Shown piece after piece: positions 10,910 through 21,616 of a stretch of 64,000 nucleotides of DNA; the first letter of the stretch is position 1, and the number at the start of each line of letters is the position of its first letter. The notes beneath the pieces were generated by a model, which was not told where the DNA came from, searched no databases, and saw nothing but the letters and a program-made list of their open reading frames with translations. Position numbers and translations under genes: made by a program. This DNA is from Dactylis glomerata (Eukaryota; Streptophyta; Magnoliopsida; Poales; Poaceae), in NCBI GenBank assembly GCA_007115705.1, contig QXEO01000464.1:4037404-4101403 (forward strand). Direction: 5' to 3'.

Positions 10910-12558
10910 TGATACGTCTCCAACGTATCCATAATTTTTGATGCTCCATGCTTGTTTTTACACTATTTGTTTAGTGTTTTGTTACACTTCGTGGCATTTT
11001 TATGCATTTTCTGGAATTAACCTATTAACAAGATGCCACAGTGCCAGTTCCCTGTTTTCTGCTGTTTTTGTGTTTCAGAAAAGTTACATAGGAAATATTC
11101 TCAGAATTGGACGAAACCAAAGCCAGTCGTCCAGATATTTCACAGAGCTTCCAGAACACCGAAGAGGAGACGGAGCCAGACCAGAGGGTGGCCACACCAC
11201 CAGGGGGCGCGGCCCACCCCTGGCCCGCATCGGCCTATGGTGTGGGCCCCCTGGTCTACCTCTGACGCCGCCCCTTCGCCTATAAAGACCCCCCGACGGG
11301 AAAAACCTAAATACCCGATCACTTTTCTAGAACACATCGCGATCCGCCGCCGCCGTCGACCCGAAGATCGGGAGGGTCCAGAAGCTCTTCCCGGCACCCT
11401 GCCGGAGAGGGGAATCACCACCAGAGGTCTTCTTCATCGCCATGCTTGCCTCCGGAGCGATGAGTGAGTAGTCTACCTTGGACTATGGGTCCATAGTAGT
11501 AGCTAGATGGTTGTCTTCTCCACTATGTGCTTCATGTTTAGATCTCGTGAGCTGCTTTACATGATCGAGATCACTGTTATGTAATTCTACATGTTATGTT
11601 TGTTGGGATCCGATGAATATTGGTGTTATAATTGAGTTGATGTACTGAATTTTATCTTATGTTATCTCTATGTTGTTTATGATATTGCATGCTCTCCGTT
11701 GTTAGTAGCTATCTTGGCCAAGTAGTTGCTAGTGACTCCAAGAGGGGGTATTTATGCTCGATAGTGGGTTCATGCCTCTATTTAACCTGGGGGAGTGACA
11801 GAAACCTCTAAGGTTGTAGATGTGCTGTTGCTACTAGGGGAAAAACAACATTCATATGCTCGAGGGCATATGCTTTGTTTACATTACACACTTTGCTTAA
11901 TGCAATTATCTGTTGTTCGCAACTTAATACTTGTGGAGTTCTCGGATTGATTCGCCACAAGTGGATTATTAGTCATAGATGCAGTTGGATGGCGGTCTAT
12001 GTATCTTGTTGTAATGCCCAGACTAAATCTCATAGTGATCCTCTTGACATATGCACGTTGTCTTTATTCTATCAATTGCCCAACTGTAATTTGTTTACCC
12101 AACATGTATTATTTTATCTTATGGAGAGACACCGCTAGTGAACTATGGACCCCGGTCCTATTTCCTTTATATTGCTATCATCTGTTTACTTTACTCGCAT
12201 ATTACTATCACTTTCCACTCGATACGCTCATACCCTTTGTTTCAAGCAAACCGGTGAGATTGACAACCTCATCGTAAGTTGGGAACAAAGTATTTGGTTG
12301 TGTGGAGGTTCCACGTTGCTACTGGTTGAAGACGCGCTAACAAGTTATCGTTAACGGCGCCCTTGTTAGAGCATCACGCAGCTAGTGGGCATCACCTTCA
12401 GTCGTATTATCTCCCTCCTACTGGATTGACTACCTTGGTTTCATAACTGAGGGAAAACTTGCTGCTATATTCATCAAACCTTCTCTTGGGGTTTCCAACT
12501 GGCCGGTCATTTACTACACACAATTAAGTTTTCTAGCATCATCATCACCGCGCCATCA
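10910..12558 (+). repeat. 3' LTR of element B
   Basis: 1,649 bp with the same ends as the 5' LTR, followed by the GGCAG target duplication. The hairpin CCGGCACCCTGCCGG is at 11391-11405. Small deletions relative to the 5' LTR lie near 12180 and 12304. The second removes the GTTGTGTGCAG stretch kept in other copies. Confidence 0.88.
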
Positions 12559-12563
12559 GGCAG

Positions 12564-12962
12564 CTGCCCCCACTCATTTTCATCCTCTTTGTATTATGTC
12601 AAGCAAAATAGTGATTTGCCGCCACTTAGTAAAAAAATTGCCCTGCTTAATATATTTTTGGCACCCTCTAATTTTTTTTTCATGTGTCCGCCTATGCCTC
12701 CGCATATCCTTGTTTGAGAAAACTATCAAGAATGAGTTTGCTAATACTACTTAGTAGGGATGTGCAAAAAACAGGCTCTAGTTTAACCAATTTTTGCTAT
12801 GGTTTATATTTTTTTGCACTAAATTGGATGTTTTAGATTGTTTTTATGCAGGGGAATAAACTAGCTTCACATCAGCCGGTTTCCATGGTCTGTGCATTGT
12901 GCACACCCCTGCTAGTCTGCTACCTAGTTTACTGATCCGTTGCTTTAAAATTTGAAAACATC
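12564..12962. other. Intergenic, no gene seen
   Basis: AT-rich sequence between element B and the LINE fragment. The first about 40 bases continue the coding-like fragment described at 4993-5533 on the minus strand. No other feature could be supported. Confidence 0.5.
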
Positions 12963-13388
12963 GAAGAACCTACCAGAACAAGCACCTTCCAAGATTGGTG
13001 GACGAGGGAACGAAACCGGCTAAGAGGGCTAGAAAAGAAAGAATCCGATGCACTAGTTTGTATGGCCAGCTACGCGCTTTGGAAGAACCGGAATGCCTGG
13101 ACTTTCAGTGATGCTAGGCGACAACACAGGCCAATCACATTGGCGGCTTTGGTGAACAAGGAGTACAACATTATCAAAAACATCTACAGGGGCAATGGCA
13201 CAAGCCTATGCCTGTAATTTGGCGTAGGAGCAACATCTGTAGGAGAGTAGTCCTTTTTCTTTTTTCCATTAGAGTCTCTGGTCCCTTTTCAGGAGCCTAG
13301 AATCACTATTATAAATACTTTGCTGCCTTCTATATCTATAAAATTAAGGTACACTCTCCTGTACTCTTGATTTTTTTTTTAAAAAAAA
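12963..13388 (+). pseudogene. LINE 3' fragment (C-terminal end of a reverse-transcriptase ORF plus 3' UTR)
   Basis: A reading frame ending at the TAA at 13215-13217 gives FQDWWTRERNRLRGLERK, then LVCMASYALWKNRNAWTF and LAALVNKEYNIIKNIYRG. This is the tail of plant LINE proteins after the zinc-binding reverse-transcriptase domain. A short 3' UTR runs to a T-run/A-run boundary at about 13370-13388, consistent with a decayed poly(A) end. The element is 5'-truncated and dead. It ends about 490 bp before the DRP1 start codon, so the promoter of that gene is confined to the space between or overlaps the LINE end. Confidence 0.7.
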
Positions 13389-13873
13389 CACTATGCTGTC
13401 TTCTGATCCTCCTTCATCTGTCTCTCCATCCCCACCGTCCATTTCAAACGCGAGGTGCGGCAATGGAGGTAAGTGCTGCTCACGCATCGCGCACCAGCAA
13501 TGGTCCCACCACAGCCATGGGCCCACCCGCATGTCGCACAGAGCTGGGATCTAATGACTCCGGTTCCTACACCCGGTCCACGAAAGTCCGTGCACACGCA
13601 CTTACTCTGTGGGCCCACTTGCAGCCACCCAGCTCGCCGGCGCTGCAACGCCCGGTCTACCCAGTTCGTGCTCCGGACCAAAACTACTTCATACACACCT
13701 TCGCTTTTAAAATCTTTTAAGCTGCCATTTTCTCGATTTCTCACTCCGATAGATCCCAACCTCCACCGCCACCGCCACCGCCACCGCGTCCTCCTACTCC
13801 TGCTCGCCGGCGGCGGCCGCTGAGACCCCTACACGGAGCCGCGGGCGCACGGGCACGCGCGGGCTCGCCCGAG
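13389..13873 (+). promoter_or_regulatory. Promoter and 5' UTR region of the DRP1 gene
   Basis: The roughly 485 bp upstream of the ATG become increasingly GC-rich and hold a CCACCG repeat at about 13762-13787, typical of grass 5' UTRs. A TATA-like CTATAAAATT lies slightly upstream, inside the LINE 3' end (about 13336). The transcription start cannot be placed from sequence alone. Confidence 0.4.
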
Positions 13874-16800
13874 ATGGCGACCATGGGGAGCCTGATCGGG
13901 CTGGTGAACCGGATCCAGCAGGCCTGCACCATGCTCGGCGACCACGGGGGCGGCGCGGGCTCCCTCTGGGAGTCGCTCCCCTCCGTCGCCGTCGTCGGAG
14001 GCCAGGTACGCGCCACCCCCCCGCCTTCCAGATCCGCCCCCCCCCCCCCCCCCCCCCCCAATCGCCCAGATCTGCTCACCCATGGTTCGCGTTTTTCTGA
14101 TGCCTCCAGAGTTCCGGGAAGTCGTCGGTGCTCGAGAGCATTGTCGGGAGGGACTTCCTGCCTCGTGGATCTGGTAATCCCGTCGATAGATCGCCAACTT
14201 CTCTTAAATACTCCGATCGACTCTCGGTCGTCAGTCGCTAATTCGCGTTCCCGTGGGTCTGATTAGGGATTGTGACGAGGATGCCTCTGGTGCTGCAGCT
14301 CCACAAGACGGAGGGCGGGCAGGAGTACGCCGAGTTCCTCCACCTGCCGCGGAAGAAGTTCTCTGACTTTGGTAAGGGGCATAGAATACGCCTTCTGCGC
14401 TTGCAGCCCAGCACCTTGCTTGGTTTGTTCAGTCTCGGTTATATTTGTGGAAAGATGTTTTCGATAGCAGTCAAATACTGACCCAAGAGAGATACAGATA
14501 CGTATAAGAAAACATTATGCATCCCCTAATTATGTTTGATGCGCCAAATTACTTCTACTACGTGATCTATCAATGTATAAAGAAGTTGTATACAATTAGC
14601 ATAAACACTGCCCTACTATCAAATATAAGTTCACAGCTATTATATCAAACTATCCAACTTCTGTATCTATTTATGTGCAAAATGTCATAGAGACTCCCAT
14701 CTGTTGCCTTCTCGTCCACTTCCTCATTCAATTGAAACTAGCGTTCAGTTAATTCACCACATGATTAAATGTATCCATACAATGTTACTTCATGTTCTCA
14801 CTGGTGTAATATTTGCCAATGACCAAGCATATGTTTGTTAAGCATTGCATTTTGAAGCTGTACTGGACTAGAGTATTTCAACAACCAAAGAATAGTGTAT
14901 AGCGCTATATTCATGTCTCTTTTCAGTTGTAGTTATTAATTTCTGGGCTGTTTACTATTAATTAGCATGATAATCTCGATGGTTTTATTTATTTATTGTT
15001 AATGAGTGAAAGACATCAAAGGATATTCGATTACTGATCTGCTCTTTTTTTCGTTTGTATTGTGGTGATGTTAAGCTAAACTTTTGTTATAACCTTTAAT
15101 GCAGCTGCTGTTAGGCAAGAGATTTCCGATCATACTGATCGAATAACTGGAAAATCAAAAGCAATATCAAATAAGCCTATCCAGTTGAGTATATATTCTC
15201 CACATGGTAAGTCCTGGTATTTGTTTAGATTTGCTGAGGTGTATCTTAGTGTTTGCTTTTCAATTTATAACTGAAACTTTTTTGGCAAAATGTGTTGATG
15301 GCTTGATGCTGCATTATGTTGCCCATACTCCTACAGATTTCTATATGCTGACTAGATATATGCTCCTTATATACTTTACCTTTTGAAATTTGAATTAGTT
15401 TAATTTGGTGAACTTTTATTTGCAGTTGTTAACTTGACACTTATTGATCTTCCTGGACTGACAAAGGTTGCTGTAGGTAATGTCTCTATTGACCTAGCTT
15501 TTCTGCTTTGGTTAGCATACTTTCTTTATTGTATTATTACCTAACTATCGTAACTGCAACTACAGAGGGGCAGCCAGAGTCTATTGTCCAAGATATTGAA
15601 AACATGGTCCGGTCTTATGTTGACAAGGTAAAATAATCATCATCACTGTGGTTTGATATTACTGATCATAATGCCATGTTTATTTAAGCTAAATTTACGT
15701 CATGAATATTCCCTGGTATGCTACCAGTTCCCAGGATTCCTCCATTTTAGCCTAATGGTATTGTGTAGGCATTTTTCTCCCTTCAGGGGTTGGTATAACA
15801 AATTTAGAATCAGTCTTAATTTTGTTCATCATGCTTGTTTTTTTGCTATATACTGTTTATATTGTGAGTCCTATTTTATTTCTATGGGCGAAGATGATTT
15901 ACTTTTTGATGTCTGGAAACTTCAGCCAAACTCTATCATACTGGCCATCTCTCCAGCAAACCAAGATATAGCAACATCAGATGCTATCAAGCTAGCTAAG
16001 GAAGTTGATCCTACAGGTGCAGTTCGATATTTGTTCACTGCATCATTTCAAATTTACCTTATGTAAAACAAGATTTATAAGTACATCATTTTTGTTCTCA
16101 TGTGACATTAGTCTGCCAAGCTTTCTTTCTTCTGATATTCTTTTTCATTTGTAAGGTGAAAGGACCTTTGGTGTCGTAACAAAACTTGATTTGATGGACA
16201 AGGGTACCAACGCTGTTGATGTATGTGATTTTGCATTTGTTATGAACTCACCCTCTGTGGGCATAGCACTTAAAATTTTCTATCTTCATGGATCCTAGGT
16301 ACTTGAAGGGAGGTCGTATCGCCTGCAGCACCCCTGGGTGGGTGTTGTCAACCGTTCACAGGCTGATATCAATAAAAGTGTTGACATGCTTGCAGCACGT
16401 CGCAAAGAACAAGAGTACTTTCAAAGTAGTCCTGACTATGGTCACTTGGCACATAAAATGGGTGCCGAGTATCTTGCTAAGCTTCTGTCACAGGTTAGGG
16501 CATTCTGCTCTCATAGTTTACTTAGCCTAATTTTTTCATAAACTGGATACCAATGTGCTTCCATTTATTCATCCAGCATTTAGAGGCTGTGATCAAAGCC
16601 AAAATTCCAAGTATTGTTGCAATGATTAACAAGACAGTCGATGAAATCGAAGCCGAATTGGATCGGCTTGGTAGGCCAATTGGAGGTGATGCTGGGGTAT
16701 GTAATACGTTCTCCCATAAGAAATTTAAAAGTATATTTTGTGCCATAGTTGGAATGTTCATTTGCAGTATTGGTAATGGCACCATAACTTATTATATACT

Positions 16801-19800
16801 CACATTTTCTCTTCCATTTAACATAATTGACAGGCACAACTGTATACGATATTGGACATGTGCCGTGCATTTGACCGTGTTTTCAAAGAGCACTTAGATG
16901 GCGGGTAAGATGTTTAACTGGCCTTTTTATTGATGCGATTTTTCCTTCCATAATTATGCCATATTTGTTGATAGGGGCATTCCTACATAGGTGGTGTAGA
17001 TAATGCAAGCATGCTTTTCTTTTCATTTTGAGTAATGCTTTTGATAATTTACCATCTTGATAATTAACCTTTAATTATTCACTGTTACCAGTCGACCAGG
17101 TGGAGATCGCATTTATGGTGTCTTTGACCATCAATTACCTGCAGCACTGAAAAAGCTTCCATTCGATAAACATCTTTCGTTGCAAAATGTTCGAAAAGTC
17201 ATTTCTGAAGCTGATGGTTACCAGCCCCATTTGATTGCCCCTGAGCAAGGTTACAGAAGACTTATCGATAGTTCACTCAGCTACTTTAGGGGTCCGGCCG
17301 AAGCTTCAGTTGATGCGGTATAACTATTCATCCATGGCCCCTCTAAGGCTTCTTTACCTTAATGTTAAAACAACTGGCTCATGTTTCAGTAACTGATATG
17401 TAAACATATGAAATTAATTAGGAGTAAATATCATCTCATATCCAATCTAGATTTTAGCTTATGTGATTTATTCACTATACAGTTAACTAGGGATATTGCT
17501 GGATTATGAGAAACTTCTGATGTAGTAGGTATATCTGAAGCAGACACGCGTCACACATGATGCCATTCTATGTGGTTATGTTGTTTATAATTTACAAATT
17601 AAAAAATGTCATGCACGGATGTGGTATGTGGTGATACATAGCAGGAGACCGTAATCTTCTGAACATAGGAATGCTCTAATAAGTGAATGGAGCTCATTTT
17701 TGACAAAGATATCTTATAGCAATGCTTTTCTGGGAGCATTTCTCATACCATACAGATATGCTTTTGTTCCCTACCTGCTTGCTCATGGTCTCTTAATTTA
17801 CAGGTCCATTTGGTATTGAAGGAGCTAGTCCGGAGATCGATTGCAGCAACAGAGGTGAGTTCTATTTCTGATTTTGGTTAAGGTTATGAATTACTGATCA
17901 CAAGACACCACTCCTGTCTCACTGTTTCTCGTTTCGTATATATCATATGGCTACCTTGATTTGTGCCAGGAATTGAAGCGTTTCCCAACGCTTCAATCAG
18001 ATATAGCTGCTGCAGCCAATGAAAGCCTGGAAAGATTCCGTGAGGATGGCCGAAAGACAGTTATTCGTCTAGTTGACATGGAGGCCAGTTACCTAACAGT
18101 CGAATTCTTCCGGAAACTTCCCACTGAGCCCGATAAAGGGGCTAACAATAACGCTCCAGCCAGTGACAGATATCAGGACAACCATCTCAGAAGAATCGGT
18201 AAGTTAACCACTTGTTCCCTTTAACAGACTATTGAGTAGGGCAACTATTTTAGGACCTACTGACATGGCAATGAACTCCTTGAATAATAGACCAAACAAG
18301 TTTGTGCAGATCAATTTGTAACCAATAGCCCTGCTTCCTGTTTCATGTGAAATTTTGGCCTTCCAAACTGTACTCTATACAAAACATTTTGGATTTGCAA
18401 AGTTATTGGAATTATTATCCATAGATACCAACGAATTCTGTAAGCTATATTTCACTATATGAGCCAATGTTTATGAAACCATCCATTCTAATGGAGTCGA
18501 TGACAATTTACAATATCTATACTAATGATGTCATCACTCTCTTTTTTCAGGGTCAAATGTATCGTCTTACATTAACATGGTTTGCGATACATTGAGGAAC
18601 ACGATTCCAAAGGCTGTTGTACATTGTCAAGTGAAGGAGGCAAAAAGAAACTTGCTGAACCGTTTCTATGCTCATGTGGGAAGCAAAGCGGTATGTTTGC
18701 TAACTTACCGAATTCACTATTTAGAACATAGCTACAAAAACGTATTGATCAATAGTTGAACCACATAACTTCATTTTACATGACAGTAGTCATCATTATT
18801 TTTAAATGAGGGAAAAGCTTTGCTTCCCTTCCCACATGAGCACCGGAACAACAAGAGCCAAGCCCAAACACCCCTCCGAAGACTAGGCGACCTCTCACCA
18901 GAACCGAAGAGAAAACGCCTGAAATGGGAGGAGCAGACACGTCTGACGCCAAACATCAGGAGTAACCTCGTTGCCCGCACGACACTAGGTCAACAAACTC
19001 AACGCCGGTCAAATTCTCCAACACCCAACACCTCCAGTAGCACCTCATCCCGGGGCCGCTGCTCTGTCATCCACCTAGTTGCCACGCCTTGCATAGACCA
19101 CCACCAACAACTTTTGGGGCCGCTGCCCCGACATCCTCCTTCGCACGACCAAGAGAATCGCATCCCAAGACCACATCCATCGCGCCAAATCCCGGGTCGC
19201 CACCCCGACATGCAAGCAAATGTAGTGCAGCGCTGCATCTGCCCGAGCTGACGGACCTCGCCGCCCTCGTAGCACCAGCTCACCACCCACACCCTGCCGA
19301 GCCGCAACACCACCTCGTAGGGTCACAATCGCACAGCAATCCGGGGCCACCGCCCTGACATGCAAGAACAACCTCGAGGCCCGTCTCAACATCCACCGCA
19401 CCTGCTGACGAGACAAACTAACTTTGCAACACACAAGCAGGCAGTAGTCTTGAGGCCCCAAGGCGATACCCCCAAGGTGAGAACAAAAAAAAGGTGCCGC
19501 CGTCACCCGCTTTGTCAAAGACAGCAGGGTTTTCACCCGGAGAATTTAGGGAATGGGGTGGGGTTGAGAGACGGCTGGCGCTCCACTACAATGCTCTAAG
19601 GGAACGGCGTCCTAAGACGCCGCCTGCTCTGGCCAACGTCAGTGCTAGGCTTTCACCCGGAACGAACCATCAACCAATGTCATTATCACTTCCAGCAAGC
19701 CGACCACCAGCGGCAGCCGAGCAACCACCACATCCAAGCCAAACCTTGTGTGCCAAGCAGTTTGCGAACACCAACAGCCACCTTGCCCACCAGAGGAAGC

Positions 19801-20422
19801 AGCTGGACGTCACCTCACCACGTCGTGCCACCATGACCCATGAGATGCACCGACGGCGGATGTGCAGCAGATCTGCACGCCGTGCCCAAAGGCGGCACCG
19901 CCACTCCCTCCACCATGGAGCTGTGGGCACCAGCCGAAACTGCGGCGCCCAGTCAGCCTGCTGCGCGTGGTGGCCCCTGTGGCGGCGGGGAGCTCCTTTG
20001 GGGAGGGATGGTGTGGTGGGGGTGACGTGCACCCCTGGTGTCACCTGGGACGACACGGGGATGGTGTTTTCTCGCGTGAGGGCTAATTAGTTTTGGTTTA
20101 GCTCACCAGTCGTCATTTTTACTTGACCTTCCACTCTAATTTACCCGTCCACTAAATCAGTTACTAAATGAAAACTTCCGTCCAACTTTGTTTTTGTTGA
20201 TTTATTTAAACCATGTTCTGATTTGCACAAGTACAGCAACCTGGAGAGCGTACTAAAGCATCTTTCTTTTTTTCTCCATTTGCTTCCATAACACAGAAGC
20301 AGCAGCTGAGCGCGATGTTGGATGAGGATCCTTCTTTGATGGAGAAGAGGGATTCTCTTGTGAAGAAGCTTGAGCTGTACAAATCTGCGAGGAATGAGAT
20401 TGACTCGGTTGCGTGGAAATGA
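13874..20422 (+). CDS. DRP1C: Dynamin-related GTPase, DRP1 (phragmoplastin) family, DRP1C-like
   Basis: A large GTPase of plant membrane scission, acting at the cell plate and in clathrin-mediated endocytosis (family knowledge). Sixteen exons join in frame with GT-AG introns: 13874-14005, 14110-14173, 14267-14371, 15105-15206, 15426-15476, 15566-15627, 15926-16016, 16156-16220, 16299-16493, 16577-16696, 16834-16904, 17092-17317, 17804-17854, 17970-18198, 18551-18690, 20297-20422, giving 609 aa, the usual DRP1 length. GTPase motifs are intact: P-loop GGQSSGKSS (residues 42-50), switch T69, DLPGL (142-146), TKLD (211-214) and NRSQ (242-245). The middle domain follows (GAQLYTILDMCRAFDRVF), then the GTPase effector domain over about the last 90 residues, ending DSVAWK. 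There is no PH or proline-rich domain, which excludes DRP2. The start MATMGSLIGL matches DRP1C-type N-termini. The last intron (1.6 kb) holds a GC-rich insertion but its splice sites are intact. No lesion was seen. Confidence 0.95.
14037..14059 (+). repeat. Poly-C run of about 23 bases in DRP1 intron 1
   Basis: A homopolymer of C lies between exon 1 and exon 2 of the DRP1 gene. Its length is likely to vary between accessions or reads. It does not touch the splice sites. Confidence 0.9.
18805..20085. repeat. GC-rich insertion-like block inside the last DRP1 intron
   Basis: The intron between 18691 and 20296 is AT-rich at both ends, but about 1.25 kb in the middle is markedly GC-rich and CpG-containing, with a sharp edge near 18805. 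On the minus strand the left edge resembles a retroelement 3' end (CCCTCATTTAAAAATAATG). ORFs on both strands are low-complexity (Pro/Arg/Ser-rich) and not recognised. A similar phrase (TTTCACCCGGA) occurs twice, at about 19530 and 19650. It is probably a 5'-truncated or non-coding retroelement piece; the class is not determined. Confidence 0.45.
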
Positions 20423-21035
20423 TCGATTGGAAAGTCGTGGCGGGAGCAGATAGACCGTTTGTAGTAGAAATGCTTCATGCGATTTGCATATGCGCCTACA
20501 TTGGATGCTTTGTACACGGGCTTTCTTGCTGACTGTTTCTGAGCTTTGTGGACACCGTTACTTACTCTTTGGCCATCCTTTGGCCTCATGTATGATTCAT
20601 ATCTATATTAATACAGATGTATTCTTTGTTCATTTGATCATTTTGAGAGTTTATACGGTTGGTTTCATACTTTGATACCCAAACGAACTAACTTATTTTG
20701 CTGTTCTAACAACAGAAGAGTCACAGATCACTCTACGATTCTATGACTACATGTTTTTAAGTCTTCCCATGACAAACCCTTCTAACTGTATTCAATGTTC
20801 ATTTGATCCTTTCTGACGATCCAGTGTTGATCAGTAGAGTTTTTGGTTTCATGCTCTGATAGCCAAACGAACCTAGTAACTTAGTTTGCTATTCTAACTT
20901 ATGGCAAACCCTTCTCTATGTACTCAACATTGCTGGGGTCATTTGAAATTTCCCATTGGCCGAAGTGAATCGACCTTATCTTGTGCTATTCTAACAACAA
21001 AATGACAAGTCTACAGTTGAACACTATTTCTTTTG
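20423..21035. other. DRP1 3' UTR and convergent intergenic space with degenerate tandem repeats
   Basis: The region between the DRP1 stop and the stop of the minus-strand gene contains related phrases at about 20632, 20801 and 20939 (TCATTTGATC; TTGGTTTCAT; CCAAACGAAC; TTCTAACAACA). These form two to three diverged tandem copies of roughly 140-170 bp. A plausible DRP1 polyadenylation region (TATTAATACAG) is near 20606. Confidence 0.5.
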
Positions 21036-21616
21036 CTATTGAAGGCGGCTCTTGAAGTCTCCCCATGGCACATCTTTCTCCAGGTACTCGATGTTATTTG
21101 GGTCAAATGGCCCCTCCACCACATCGACCGACTGTATTATCGCCCTCTCCGGGAGCACGCTCATGGCTGGATCCGGCGCCGTCCTCCCGCTCAAGCTTGA
21201 CGAGAAGCCCTGCCACACAGCAACAAGCTCCGTTAGCAACGGATTCCGGTAAGGGGAGAAGTACGGCCAGCGGAGTCATCCGAGAAAAATGATACCTTGA
21301 AGACGAGCACGACTGCCGACTCGCCGTCGACGGTGGCGTTCACCAGGAAGGCCTGGCCGCGCGCCCCCTCGCTGTACGCCTCCAGCCGCGCCATCTCCTC
21401 GTTGTGCCCGTACTCCTCGTCGTCGTCTTCGTCTTCTTCCTCGTATCGCACCCGCCTCCTGGCGCCGCACGTCCATGGCGAACCGGCGGTCAGGCGGCGC
21501 GGCTGCCAACGGAAATGGAAGCGCGGGAGCGCGCGGTTGCGCTGGTGTTGACGAAGCAGGAAGGGCGGGGACGTTGAGACGATGGTGGCAATCGGAGTGG
21601 CGCAGTTCTGGGCCAT
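21036..21616 (-). CDS. Small plastid-type protein, DUF7734-like
   Basis: Two exons on the minus strand, 21616-21296 and 21209-21036, separated by an 86-bp GT-AG intron, give 164 aa. The N-terminus (MAQNCATPIATIVSTSPPF, rich in Ser, Arg and Pro and poor in acid) looks like a chloroplast transit peptide. Then comes an acidic run (RYEEEDEDDDEEYGHNEE) and a conserved-looking core: ARLEAYSEGARGQAFLV, then GFSSSLSGRTAPDPA, VLPERAIIQSVDVVEGPFDP and NNIEYLEKDVPWGDF. This arrangement is remembered from plant chloroplast proteins now grouped as DUF7734, a small uncharacterised family. No biochemical function can be given. The gene is convergent with DRP1 and its stop lies about 610 bp from the DRP1 stop. 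The acidic run comes from a GAG/GAC repeat and may vary in length. Confidence 0.75.

Larger units (their letters stand above)
5539..12558 (+). mobile_element. Element B: complete non-autonomous LTR retroelement
   Basis: This 7,020-bp element is bounded by perfect GGCAG duplications (5534-5538 and 12559-12563). It has a 5' LTR (5539-7211), a tRNA-Asp-type primer site (7222-7239), one intact ORF of 197 codons (7391-7984), a long non-coding 3' region, a polypurine tract and a 3' LTR (10910-12558). No gag, protease, reverse transcriptase or integrase is visible. The two LTRs differ at roughly 3.5% of sites by eye, mostly transitions, plus small indels, so B is clearly older than element E (about 0.6%). 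It depends on trans-acting proteins. Confidence 0.9.

Noticed and set aside
13391..14266. Overlapping ORFs around the DRP1 start, including a Gly-rich minus-strand frame
   Set aside because: They result from GC-rich repeats and the poly-C run. Only the frame from 13874 joins a full dynamin-type protein.
19075..20090. Several long ORFs on both strands in the last DRP1 intron
   Set aside because: High GC makes long frames likely. The proteins are Pro/Arg/His-rich and unlike any known domain, and the region is intronic.
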